Shown here piece by piece: positions 1 through 7,990 of a stretch of 64,000 bases of DNA. The notes below the pieces were generated by a model that saw only the letters and a program-made list of their open reading frames with translations, did not search any database and had not been told where the DNA came from. This DNA is from Anaerolineae bacterium (lineage in GTDB: Bacteria; Chloroflexota; Anaerolineae; Anaerolineales; Anaerolineaceae). Position 1 is the first letter of the stretch, and each line of letters starts with the position of its first letter. The stretch lies in assembly GCA_013178295.1 (NCBI GenBank), contig JABLWW010000001.1, positions 186,001 through 250,000 on the forward strand, read 5' to 3'. The position numbers and the translations under genes are program-made.

Positions 1-2844
1 TGCTTTGACTGTGCTCAAGATTTTGTCTGGGGCTTCCCCTGCCGCGCGTACTTTGACGGGCTGTGTTGATGAAACCGGTTCTGTTGTTGTTTCCTCTGGA
101 ATAGAGATTGGCGGGGGCGCAACTCTGATGGGTTGGGTTGGTATGTCAACCGCTTCTTCAATTTGTTGTTCCCAGGGGTAGGAGAAATCTTGCTGGGTAA
201 CCTCATCTTCAGAGGTGTCTTCTACGGTTTCGGTTTCCTCCAGTTGGGCAAAAATATCATCCAGAATCTGCTGTGCATCGGGAGAGCTGTCTGCCTGAGA
301 GGTAATCACAAAGGGGGCAACGTGGGAAGTATCTTCGCTTTCGGTTTCATGTTGGTGTATTGCAGCTTCTGGCTGTCCCGGGGGTTCTATTTCACCTTCC
401 TCAGTCTGTGAAAACGCTGCCGTTTCCGGGTGGAGTGGTTGAACAGCTTCAGCTTCTGTTGGGGGCATTACTGCTTCTGGCTGTCCCGGGGGTTCTATTT
501 CACCTTCCTCAGTCTGTGAAAACGCTGCCGTTTCCGGGTGGAGTGGTTGAACAGCTTCAGCTTCTGTTGGGGGTGTCATTGCTTCGGGCTGTTGCAGGGG
601 TTCTGTAACCTTGTCTTGTTCTTGATCAAGGGATTTTTCGCGTGATTTCGCGGCTGCGGACTTTTGCTGTTGGGGCGATGTTTCAAACAATTCTGATTTG
701 ACAGATTCGATTACTTGGGCGATAAAGTCAACGTCGCTGGTTGCCTGCGGAATGGATTGCTGGTTGAGCTGTTCTCGTACGTTTATCAGAATACTGTCAA
801 TATCGGGTTCCGGAAAAGCGTCTACCGAGTCCTCCTGAGGGGGAGATATCTCCGATGTAGCCATTTCCTCCTGAGGGGGAGATATTTCTGATGTAGCTAC
901 TTCCTCCTGAGGGGGAGATATCTCCGAGGTAGCCACTTCTTCTTGAGAAAGAGACGTTTCTGGTGTGGTCAATTCTTCTTGAAGGATGCTTTGCGCTTCT
1001 TCCTCTGTGATGGTGGCAATGTCGCTGACATTGCTGCTTTGTCTTTCCAACTGAGCTAGAACGGAGCTGAGAATGGCATTGCTTTCGGTGTCCTCGGGTT
1101 CACTTTTTGTGATGGTTCGATCAACCTGTTTCTCTAAAGCAAACGGCGTGGTGATATTTGTTTCTTGGGGTCCCTTGTTAAAAAGTGAAACGAGTTCTTC
1201 TTCCAACGAGAGTTCTTCATCCTCAAAGTTGACATTACCAGCGCTGCTTTCCAGTTGGTTCAGCACACTTTGCAGAATTTCTCTGGCTTGGGGGAGTTCG
1301 TGGCTCCCAGCGGCAATTTGTTCTGGTATCCACTCGCTGACGGTTGTGTTGCAGTTCGCATCGGAAAGTCCGGATTCCTCTGGTGGAGCGGGTTGAACAG
1401 CCGTTTCATCGTCTGCAAGTTCCCATAGCCGTTCAGCTTCTGTGGGTAATTGAGTCAACGCTGATATGGGCAGTGCACGGGCAAAACTTAGCGTTTGGTT
1501 GCGCATCCGGCTAAGGGGTGTGGCGATATCGAATATCAGACACAGGATAAAAACTTCGTTGAGCGCTGTGGCGTAGAGCATACGTTCCGTATTACCACTG
1601 TCCATACGGACGAAACGCACCAAATCGCTCTGGTAATCTTTGTCCCAGTTCTGCTCAATGATTTTGACAATATCTTGAGAGACCTGCTGATGAATTTCTC
1701 CGGCTAGGGCAACAATTTCGCCGTCTCTGATGATAAGCGCGCCATGAGCGCTGGTCTCTGAGAGCAGCTGTTTTAACTTCTCGATGATTGGGTTGATTAA
1801 TTTCAGGCGTTCGAGGGTTTGGCGGTGTTTTTGGGCTTTTTCTGATGCCAGACGAGCGTGTCTTGCGGCGAGCTCCGAATGTTCGCTTGCCAGCCGCGAA
1901 TATTCAGCCGCCAGCGCAGCATATTTATCTGCCAGCTCTTTGTGTTTCTTAGATAGTTCCTCGTCGGTAACAAATAAGCCATCCATGACATGGGATGATG
2001 CAGGCGTAGAGATATCTTCCTGTCCCACCAGGGAAGTCTCTGTCTCTGTGGTTTGTTGCTCCTGTTGTGCTATTTCCTCGAGAATGGTCTGTTCTGAAGC
2101 GGGTTGGCTTTCAGTTTCGACTTCCCCAGGTTCTTGGATGGTGGGCGCGCTGATTTCCATTTGGATAGAGGCTTGCCTGCGGCTGGAGTCGCTATCAACT
2201 GTTTCGGTTTCCTCCTCTGCCTGCATGGTTCTCAGCTGTGCGAGCAGTTTGTCTATTTCAGCCTGACCGGCAGGCATGTCCTGACTGCCTTCCAGAAGGC
2301 TTAGCTCTTTTTCGAGTTGCTCAACCTCAGTAGTTTGATTGACGGCAGAGGGGATGGGCGAGGATACTGGCGACGACTGTTCTACACTCAGAATATCGGC
2401 GATAATCTCTTGGGGTTGTTCAGGAGGCTCGGCTGGTGTAGCAGGCGCTTCTTCCTCTTGCGCTTCTATGAGCGGTGTAACAGGAGCACTCAGCAGACTC
2501 TCGATCATTTCAATCAGGTCTGGCGGATAGAACGGGCGGCTAAGGTAGGCATGGGGGCTGAGATCCTCCAGAGCTGGGTCTTTAGCACTGTTTTGTGCCT
2601 GGATGATCACTAACCTTAGGGATGGGTTTTCATCTAACAGGTTTTGTGCCAAAGGAACGAAAGGCTTATCTGGCAGAGCAGGATCAAGAATAGCAAGATC
2701 AAACTTGATCTTATTTGCTGTTTCCATCACTTCTTGACCGGTTTTGACAAGTGAAATCGCATATTCGCCGCTTTCCTCAATGTTGAGGCGTAGCAGTTCG
2801 CCAAATTCGGTTTGTGGGGTAGCAATCAGGATATTAGCTGCCAT
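1..2844 (-). CDS. Degenerate receiver / coiled-coil / roadblock-like scaffold protein, partial (runs off left edge)
   Basis: One frame stays open from an ATG at 2844 to the window edge (at least 948 codons). Residues 1-120 resemble a response-regulator receiver. The acceptor-like Asp54 is kept, but the acidic pair after the first strand is gone and the KP lysine is replaced (LSRPF). A run of almost perfect heptads (residues about 295-345; units such as YAALAAE, YSRLASE, HSELAAR) predicts a coiled coil. Residues about 355-465 look like a roadblock/profilin-type fold (inference). The rest is acidic, Pro/Glu/Thr-rich and low complexity, with a 12-residue repeat, a 36-residue repeat and scattered ILxxVxxQL helices. 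There is no HTH or catalytic motif, so a scaffolding or signalling role is a guess. The -10 TACACT lies 6 nt before the ATG, which suggests a leaderless mRNA. Confidence 0.75.
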   Translation of the reverse strand, partial: MAANILIATPQTEFGELLRLNIEESGEYAISLVKTGQEVMETANKIKFDLAILDPALPDKPFVPLAQNLLDENPSLRLVIIQAQNSAKDPALEDLSPHAYLSRPFYPPDLIEMIESLLSAPVTPLIEAQEEEAPATPAEPPEQPQEIIADILSVEQSSPVSSPIPSAVNQTTEVEQLEKELSLLEGSQDMPAGQAEIDKLLAQLRTMQAEEETETVDSDSSRRQASIQMEISAPTIQEPGEVETESQPASEQTILEEIAQQEQQTTETETSLVGQEDISTPASSHVMDGLFVTDEELSKKHKELADKYAALAAEYSRLASEHSELAARHARLASEKAQKHRQTLERLKLINPIIEKLKQLLSETSAHGALIIRDGEIVALAGEIHQQVSQDIVKIIEQNWDKDYQSDLVRFVRMDSGNTERMLYATALNEVFILCLIFDIATPLSRMRNQTLSFARALPISALTQLPTEAERLWELADDETAVQPAPPEESGLSDANCNTTVSEWIPEQIAAGSHELPQAREILQSVLNQLESSAGNVNFEDEELSLEEELVSLFNKGPQETNITTPFALEKQVDRTITKSEPEDTESNAILSSVLAQLERQSSNVSDIATITEEEAQSILQEELTTPETSLSQEEVATSEISPPQEEVATSEISPPQEEMATSEISPPQEDSVDAFPEPDIDSILINVREQLNQQSIPQATSDVDFIAQVIESVKSELFETSPQQQKSAAAKSREKSLDQEQDKVTEPLQQPEAMTPPTEAEAVQPLHPETAAFSQTEEGEIEPPGQPEAVMPPTEAEAVQPLHPETAAFSQTEEGEIEPPGQPEAAIHQHETESEDTSHVAPFVITSQADSSPDAQQILDDIFAQLEETETVEDTSEDEVTQQDFSYPWEQQIEEAVDIPTQPIRVAPPPISIPEETTTEPVSSTQPVKVRAAGEAPDKILSTVKA
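365..573. repeat. Tandem 108-bp in-frame duplication, 101 bp identical per copy
   Basis: Bases 365-465 and 473-573 are identical at a period of 108 bp, giving two copies of a 36-residue Pro/Glu-rich segment of the left-edge protein. Perfect identity indicates a recent duplication or ongoing homogenisation. Confidence 0.9.
831..974. repeat. 36-bp tandem repeat, three good copies and one decayed
   Basis: Copies at 831-866, 867-902 and 903-938 differ by a few bases. A fourth (939-974) is diverged. Each encodes a 12-residue unit of the type TSEISPPQEEVA in the left-edge protein. There is no spacer between copies. Confidence 0.9.
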
Positions 2845-2850
2845 AATTTA

Positions 2851-2879
2851 AGTGTATCATGCGGAATATCTGAAAACAA
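2851..2879 (-). promoter_or_regulatory. Promoter of the scaffold-like gene, probably leaderless
   Basis: On the minus strand TTGTTT (2874-2879) is followed by a 17-bp spacer and TACACT (2851-2856). The ATG follows after only 6 nt, so the expected start of transcription coincides with the start codon. No ribosome binding site can fit. Confidence 0.5.
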
Positions 2880-2960
2880 GTATCTTGATGACCCTTCGCA
2901 AGTGTTTTCTATTATGAGATAATCGGTGCATCTTGCTCTTGTATGGTATAAGGAGAGTCA

Positions 2961-4241
2961 GTGACATTTCAGAAAATCTGTGTTCTTGGACTTGGTTATA
3001 TTGGCTTGCCTACTTCCAGCACATTCGCTGCACATGGTCTCTTTGTTGTTGGCGTTGATTGCAATGATGAGGTAGTAAACGGTTTGCAAAACGGTCGTTT
3101 ACATATCTCAGAGCCTGGTATGGATACAGCGTTGCAAGATTCTCTCCAATCTGGGCGTTTGATTATTCGTAGCCAGCCGGAAACTGCCGATGCATTTATC
3201 ATTGCTGTTCCGACTCCATTCTATGAAGATAAAAAAGCCGATCTTCGGGCAGTCATTTCGGCTTCTGAGTCTATTGTGCCTTATCTGCAAAAGGGCAATT
3301 TGGTGATTTTAGAGTCTACCTCACCACCGCGTACAACGGTGGATGTGGTTGCTCCCATATTGGAACGTTCGGGGCTAAAGGCTGGACGGGATTTTTATCT
3401 TGCTTACAGCCCGGAACGTGTTCTTCCAGGGCAGATTCTGCGTGAGCTGGTTGAGAATGCCCGTGTGATTGGGGGTGTTGACCGTGCTTCAGCAGAGAAA
3501 GGGCGTGAATTGTATGCTGTGTTTGTGCGCGGCGAAATTGTGCTCACAGATGCTACCACCGCTGAAATGGTGAAGCTGATGGAGAATACTTACCGGGATA
3601 TTAATATTGCCATTGCAAATGAGTTCTCGCGCCTGGCAGACCGTTTTGATGTGGACATCTGGGAGGCGATTGAGATTGCCAATCTTCACCCACGGGTTAA
3701 GATATTGCAGCCTGGGCCTGGTGTTGGCGGACATTGTATTGGTGTTGACCCATGGTTTTTGGTCGAAGCAGCCCCGGATATTACCCCTTTAATCCGCACC
3801 TCCCGAGAGGTAAATGATGCTCAGCCCGCTTTTGTTGTGGATCAGCTTGCCCGTTTTATGCCACAGGGGTTAGCTGGTTGCCGTCTGGCTGTGCTTGGGT
3901 TGACATATAAAGCCAATGTCAATGATTTCCGCGAAAGCCCGGCGCTTAAGATTGTGCGTATTTTGCAATCCAAAGGGGTAGAAGTTGCAGGCTATGATCC
4001 GTATTTGCCGGAGACGGGTCTGGCAGGAATTGCTACCTATAAATCACTCCCTGATGCGGTCAGGGGCGCAGATGGAATTGTCCTTCTGGTGGGACATACG
4101 GAATTCCGCAAACTTTCACCTTTTGATGTGGCTGGATGGATGCGCGGGCGCTTTGTGATGGATATTGCCCATATTCTTGACCGGGGTGCGTGGCAGGCGG
4201 CGGGTTTGAGCGTGCGTGTGTTAAGTGGTGGAGGCAGATGA
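2961..4241 (+). CDS. wecC: UDP-N-acetyl-D-mannosamine dehydrogenase
   Basis: Oxidises UDP-ManNAc to UDP-ManNAcA with NAD+, a cytoplasmic step in surface polysaccharide synthesis. The 426-residue product has the N-terminal dinucleotide motif GLGYIGLP (10-17), the catalytic Lys205 region (EMVKLMENT) and the nucleophilic Cys259 in GGHCIGVDPWF. The length is normal for the UDP-glucose/UDP-ManNAc dehydrogenase family. GTG start preceded by AGGAG (2951-2955). wecB follows directly, which favours WecC over UDP-glucose dehydrogenase. Confidence 0.9.
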   Translation: MTFQKICVLGLGYIGLPTSSTFAAHGLFVVGVDCNDEVVNGLQNGRLHISEPGMDTALQDSLQSGRLIIRSQPETADAFIIAVPTPFYEDKKADLRAVISASESIVPYLQKGNLVILESTSPPRTTVDVVAPILERSGLKAGRDFYLAYSPERVLPGQILRELVENARVIGGVDRASAEKGRELYAVFVRGEIVLTDATTAEMVKLMENTYRDINIAIANEFSRLADRFDVDIWEAIEIANLHPRVKILQPGPGVGGHCIGVDPWFLVEAAPDITPLIRTSREVNDAQPAFVVDQLARFMPQGLAGCRLAVLGLTYKANVNDFRESPALKIVRILQSKGVEVAGYDPYLPETGLAGIATYKSLPDAVRGADGIVLLVGHTEFRKLSPFDVAGWMRGRFVMDIAHILDRGAWQAAGLSVRVLSGGGR

Positions 4242-4245
4242 CATT

Positions 4246-5385
4246 GTGTTGAAAGTACTGGCAATTCTGGGAACCCGCCCGGAGGCAGTTAAGATGGCGC
4301 CGGTGATCAGGCAGATGATGACAGTGCCTGAGATAGATGTTAAGGTGTGTCTTACGGCGCAGCATCGTGAGATGCTGGATCAGGTGCTTGAGTTGTTTGC
4401 CATTCGTGCCGATGTTGACCTTAACCTGATGCGTCCCAATCAGAGCCTTGCCAGTCTGACGGCGGATATTTTCAATGGTCTTGACCCAGTTCTTGAAAAG
4501 CTGTTGCCGGACTGGGTGCTGATACAAGGGGATACGACTACTGTCATGGTGGCAGCTTTGCTGGCGTATTACCGTCAAATTCGTGTTGGGCATGTTGAAG
4601 CCGGGCTGCGCACTGGTAACAAGTGGCAGCCTTTTCCGGAGGAGACCAACCGAAAAGTTGTCGGGATTGTCGCGGATTTGCATTTTGCGCCCACTGTTGA
4701 GAGCCGGGAAAACTTGCTGCGTGAAGGTGTGCCTGACTGGCGTATCGTAGTTACTGGCAACACGGTTGTGGATGCGCTGCAAGATGTTGTCAGCCGCCCG
4801 GAGACAGAGGAGTTTGGTGCATGGATTGAACAGTTGGGGATTACTGCGCATTCTCGTCTGGTTTTGGTAACTGCGCATCGCCGTGAGAATTTTGGTCGGC
4901 CTTTGGAAAATATTTGCACGGCGCTTCGCCTTCTAGCGGAAAAGTACGGCGACCGGATTGTTATTGTTTACCCCGTGCATCTCAACCCGAATGTGCAGGA
5001 ACCTGTTTATCGTTTATTGAGTGGGATTGGCAATATTCGCTTGATACCACCACAGGATTATTTGAGAATGGTGGGTTTGTTGAAGCGTGCATATATTATA
5101 CTGACCGATTCGGGCGGTATTCAGGAAGAGGCTACCGCATTGAGGAAGCCTACATTGGTCTTGCGCAACGTTACGGAGCGCCCGGAAGGCGTCTCAGCTG
5201 GTATATTAAAATTAACTGGCTGCAATGTCGAGAATATTCTGGAAGAGGCAAGCCGTCTTTTGGATGATGTAGATGCTTATCAGAAGATGGCAAACGCCAA
5301 AAATCCATTTGGTGATGGGCACGCCGCTGAGAGAATTGTTCAGGCATTGCTGGCTTTTGAAGATCTTTCCAGTAAGGGAGTATAG
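4246..5385 (+). CDS. wecB: UDP-N-acetylglucosamine 2-epimerase (non-hydrolysing)
   Basis: Interconverts UDP-GlcNAc and UDP-ManNAc and so supplies the substrate for the preceding dehydrogenase. The family N-terminus is clear (LAILGTRPEAVKMAPV), with GHVEAGLRT and SDSGGIQEEA near the expected active-site positions. About 380 residues, normal length. The frame is open from 4225, but the family starts about seven residues later; GTG 4246 (or TTG 4249) after GTGGAGG is preferred and puts the start just after the wecC stop. Co-transcribed with wecC. Confidence 0.88.
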   Translation: MLKVLAILGTRPEAVKMAPVIRQMMTVPEIDVKVCLTAQHREMLDQVLELFAIRADVDLNLMRPNQSLASLTADIFNGLDPVLEKLLPDWVLIQGDTTTVMVAALLAYYRQIRVGHVEAGLRTGNKWQPFPEETNRKVVGIVADLHFAPTVESRENLLREGVPDWRIVVTGNTVVDALQDVVSRPETEEFGAWIEQLGITAHSRLVLVTAHRRENFGRPLENICTALRLLAEKYGDRIVIVYPVHLNPNVQEPVYRLLSGIGNIRLIPPQDYLRMVGLLKRAYIILTDSGGIQEEATALRKPTLVLRNVTERPEGVSAGILKLTGCNVENILEEASRLLDDVDAYQKMANAKNPFGDGHAAERIVQALLAFEDLSSKGV

Positions 5386-5391
5386 AGCGCT

Positions 5392-6432
5392 TTGTCCAAA
5401 GTGCAGGCAAAAGCTGTTACCAGGATATGTGTGCTGCCCAAACTTTCGGGGGTGGGCGGTCCGGCATCATTCTATGCGCGTCTATGTGCCGAGCTGGGTG
5501 TTCGCGGAATAGAGGTAGTGGATGATCCGCTTGGGTTGCAGTGTGAAGCTGTGCTGGTGATAGGTGGCACGCAAAGGCTGTTTGACCTCTGGCAAGCGCG
5601 TCGCCGGGGAGTGCGTATTGTGCAGCGGCTGAATGGGATGAACTGGGTGCACCGCCGCCGCTTTACCGGTGTGCGTCACTTTTTTCGTTCGGAGGTGAAC
5701 AACCGCGTCTTGGCGTTTATTCGCCGTTATTTGGCGCACTGCATTGTGTATCAAAGCCAGTTTACTAGAAGCTGGTGGCGCACAGTATACCGGAATGTCA
5801 AAGCTAACGAGCGCGTGGTCTATAATGGGGTGGACTTGAAAGAATATGCCCCTTGTGATCGTCAGGCGCTGCCACAAGATTTTATCCGTTTGCTGATTGT
5901 GGAAGGGCGAATGGGCGGGGGGCATGAATATGGTCTGAATATAGGGTATCAGCTTTCGCAATTCCTGAGCCGTCATGCTGACAAAAAAGTCGAGATGGTG
6001 GTTGTTGGCGATGTACCTGCCCATGAGCGTGAGCGCTGGAAGAGCGAAGGGAATGTGCAAATTCGCTGGAGTGGAATTATCCCGCGTCATGACGTGCCAG
6101 CTCTGTATCGCTCTTCGCACCTTCTTTACACGGCAGAACTGAATGCCGCCTGTCCAAATTCTGTTATCGAGGCATTGGCTTGCGGCTTACCGGTGGTGGG
6201 TTTTGCAACGGGCGCGATCCCCGAACTGATTGGTGAATACGCTGGCAGGTATGTGCCTTACGGGGGCAACCACTGGGTGTTGGATCCTCCGGATGTGATT
6301 TCGCTGGCAGGAGCGGCTTATGAGGTGCTGTGCAATCGTGAGGTGTTTAGCCGCGCCGCCCGCCAAAGAGCTGAAGAGGCTTTTGATGTTCACAAGATGG
6401 TGGATTTGTATCTGGATGCTTTGATGGGTTAG
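5392..6432 (+). CDS. Glycosyltransferase family 4-like protein
   Basis: A 346-residue GT-B glycosyltransferase. The N-terminal half contains a donor/acceptor loop GVGGPASFYARL (near residue 20). The C-terminal half has the GT4 donor-binding region (CPNSVIEALACGLPVVGF). TTG start with AAGGGAG (5374-5380) upstream, 6 bp after wecB. Third gene of the wecCB unit, so it probably transfers ManNAcA or a neighbouring sugar to a glycan; the exact substrate is not visible. The stop overlaps the convergent gene by 4 bp. Confidence 0.8.
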   Translation: MSKVQAKAVTRICVLPKLSGVGGPASFYARLCAELGVRGIEVVDDPLGLQCEAVLVIGGTQRLFDLWQARRRGVRIVQRLNGMNWVHRRRFTGVRHFFRSEVNNRVLAFIRRYLAHCIVYQSQFTRSWWRTVYRNVKANERVVYNGVDLKEYAPCDRQALPQDFIRLLIVEGRMGGGHEYGLNIGYQLSQFLSRHADKKVEMVVVGDVPAHERERWKSEGNVQIRWSGIIPRHDVPALYRSSHLLYTAELNAACPNSVIEALACGLPVVGFATGAIPELIGEYAGRYVPYGGNHWVLDPPDVISLAGAAYEVLCNREVFSRAARQRAEEAFDVHKMVDLYLDALMG

Positions 6433-6941
6433 ACATCCCTGAGGAGAACTTTCTCGATACCGCGGTTAATTTCCCATGGGTAGATAATATAAGCATCTGT
6501 GATTGCCGCGTAGTAATCTGGTTTTGTGCCGCCGAAAAGGTTGCGGTAGGGGTTAAAATGCAGAACGGCTGTAAGAGGAGTCGCGCCAGCGCTGGAGATG
6601 CGGTTCTTGACAGCGGTGATTGTTCGTCCAGACCCCCAGACGTCATCCACAATCAGCACCCGTTTTCCGTTTAGGAGTCTATCCTCTGGGAACTGGAGAA
6701 ACTTAGGCCAGACAAGCCAGCGGGTTTTCTCTTTTTGTTGTTGCTCGAGTTCCATTTCAGCTGGGAAGTCAACAGAGGCAGTAAAAATCGTGGTCAGCCC
6801 GATTGCTTCTGCGATTAAGCCGCCTGGAATGATGCCGCCGGTTGTAATCATCACCATTGCATGAAATTCTCTTTCAAATTGGGGTATCAGGTGGTTGATT
6901 AATTGATCGACATCATCCCATGTCAGGACTTCTTTTCGCAT
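6429..6941 (-). CDS. Type I phosphoribosyltransferase
   Basis: 170 residues with a clear PRPP-binding motif VLIVDDVWGSGRT (near residue 100) and a hood-like N-terminus. This places it in the purine/pyrimidine phosphoribosyltransferase fold, closest in form to hypoxanthine/xanthine-guanine types. The substrate cannot be fixed: the C-terminal base-recognition segment (AYIIYPWE) suggests a purine PRTase. The start is supported by GAGG 8 nt upstream. It lies downstream of a long palindrome and ends tail-to-tail with the glycosyltransferase. Confidence 0.75.
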   Translation of the reverse strand: MRKEVLTWDDVDQLINHLIPQFEREFHAMVMITTGGIIPGGLIAEAIGLTTIFTASVDFPAEMELEQQQKEKTRWLVWPKFLQFPEDRLLNGKRVLIVDDVWGSGRTITAVKNRISSAGATPLTAVLHFNPYRNLFGGTKPDYYAAITDAYIIYPWEINRGIEKVLLRDV

Positions 6942-6973
6942 TTTACTAACCTCAATTCGTTATGGGTGTTTTC

Positions 6974-7027
6974 AAAATCAAGATAACACAAGGGTGTGAC
7001 GTCACACCTTTGTGTTATTTTGATTTT
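6974..7027. repeat. 54-bp palindrome with 27-bp arms and no spacer
   Basis: Arms 6974-7000 and 7001-7027 match at 25 of 27 positions, centred on GTGTGAC/GTCACAC. The two mismatches would be G-U pairs in the plus-strand RNA. A-rich on the left and T-rich on the right, it sits between the end of the PHP gene and the start of the phosphoribosyltransferase gene. It could be a terminator or a binding site. Confidence 0.9.
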
Positions 7028-7066
7028 TTATATTATAGCAGACTATATAACCAGCGGAACGTGCGT

Positions 7067-7828
7067 TTACCAGTGGCTACCCGGCGTATTGGGCATCCAG
7101 CGCCAAACAAAACCTTCGCCGGGGTTTGGATTCCACAACAGCCATCCAAAAGGACGTAAAAACAACTCTGTCATGACATGGTCAAGATAGTATTTGACGG
7201 TTTTTTGAAATGCTACCTGCACGTGGTGGGTGGTGTGGTTTTCTAATGCCTGACGCAGTTCCCGCGCAGTTTTTCCTTTGAAAAGGGTCATCCCTCGTCC
7301 GATGGTGCTGAGCAGGTGAGAGTCGCTTGACCCCACCAGCGACAACCCCAGTTCGACGCCCAATTTTTTTGACTTTTCATTTGTGGACGGATAAATGATA
7401 CCAGCATTGAAGGCTTCAATTCCAACAAGAATTTCACTCACCCCGGGTGTCTGCAAGGCGTTGCGCAGGGATGGCTCACTGATGCTGTTGACACCAATTG
7501 CCATGGGGTGCGCGGCGATACAAACCCCTCCCTGCTCACCGACCCTTAATACGGTTTCAGCAAGCGGCCGCCGCGTTGGGATGGGTTTGTCGATAAACAG
7601 AGCAACCAGATGACCCTCGCTGGTGGTGATTTCGCAGCCGGGTATGACTTCAATGCCGTACTTCCCCGCCATATCCTGGGCTTCGTGGACACCGGCAACG
7701 CTGTTATGATCGGTGATGGCGATCACATCCAGATGGCGGTGAAAGGCGGCTTGCTCCAGGACGGCTGAAATGGTGTTGCAGCTGTCTAAACTGTAGGCGG
7801 TGTGTATGTGAAGGTCTGCTTTTCCCAT
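7067..7828 (-). CDS. PHP-domain metal-dependent phosphoesterase
   Basis: 253 residues. The PHP signature HxH is at the N-terminus (ADLHIHTAYS), followed by AITDHNS, the metal ligand in GCEIT, AAHPMA and GSSDSHLL, so the full metal-binding set is present. The family hydrolyses phosphoesters such as 3',5'-nucleotide phosphates or histidinol phosphate. The substrate is unknown here, and length and lack of his genes argue against HisK. The Trp-rich C-terminus (LLWNPNPGEGFVWRW) is unusual. The ribosome binding site is weak. Confidence 0.78.
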   Translation of the reverse strand: MGKADLHIHTAYSLDSCNTISAVLEQAAFHRHLDVIAITDHNSVAGVHEAQDMAGKYGIEVIPGCEITTSEGHLVALFIDKPIPTRRPLAETVLRVGEQGGVCIAAHPMAIGVNSISEPSLRNALQTPGVSEILVGIEAFNAGIIYPSTNEKSKKLGVELGLSLVGSSDSHLLSTIGRGMTLFKGKTARELRQALENHTTHHVQVAFQKTVKYYLDHVMTELFLRPFGWLLWNPNPGEGFVWRWMPNTPGSHW

Positions 7829-7940
7829 AATATCTCTAATCAGTCTCTCGGATAGGTTTGATATAATTTCTCACATTGTGTATTATGATGTGCTTTGTTT
7901 AACTTGCCTTGAACAGAACTTTAAGGTTTTGTTTGGGGTA

Positions 7941-7980
7941 AATGTTAATAATTAATAGCAAGTTAATGAATTTTAACATT
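7941..7980. promoter_or_regulatory. 8-bp inverted repeat upstream of the phosphatase-fold gene
   Basis: AATGTTAA (7941-7948) and TTAACATT (7973-7980) are perfect inverted copies separated by 24 bp in a very AT-rich stretch just before the 7991 start. It is a candidate operator; no regulator can be named. Confidence 0.35.
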
Positions 7981-7990
7981 CTGTCTGGTT

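Noticed and set aside
831-974. Regular 36-bp repeats resembling a CRISPR array
   Set aside because: The copies follow one another without spacers, are in frame and encode a 12-residue unit of a long open frame.
133-2613. Several plus-strand open frames between 133 and 2613
   Set aside because: They are antisense shadows of the left-edge minus-strand gene. They have low-complexity products and no SD sites.
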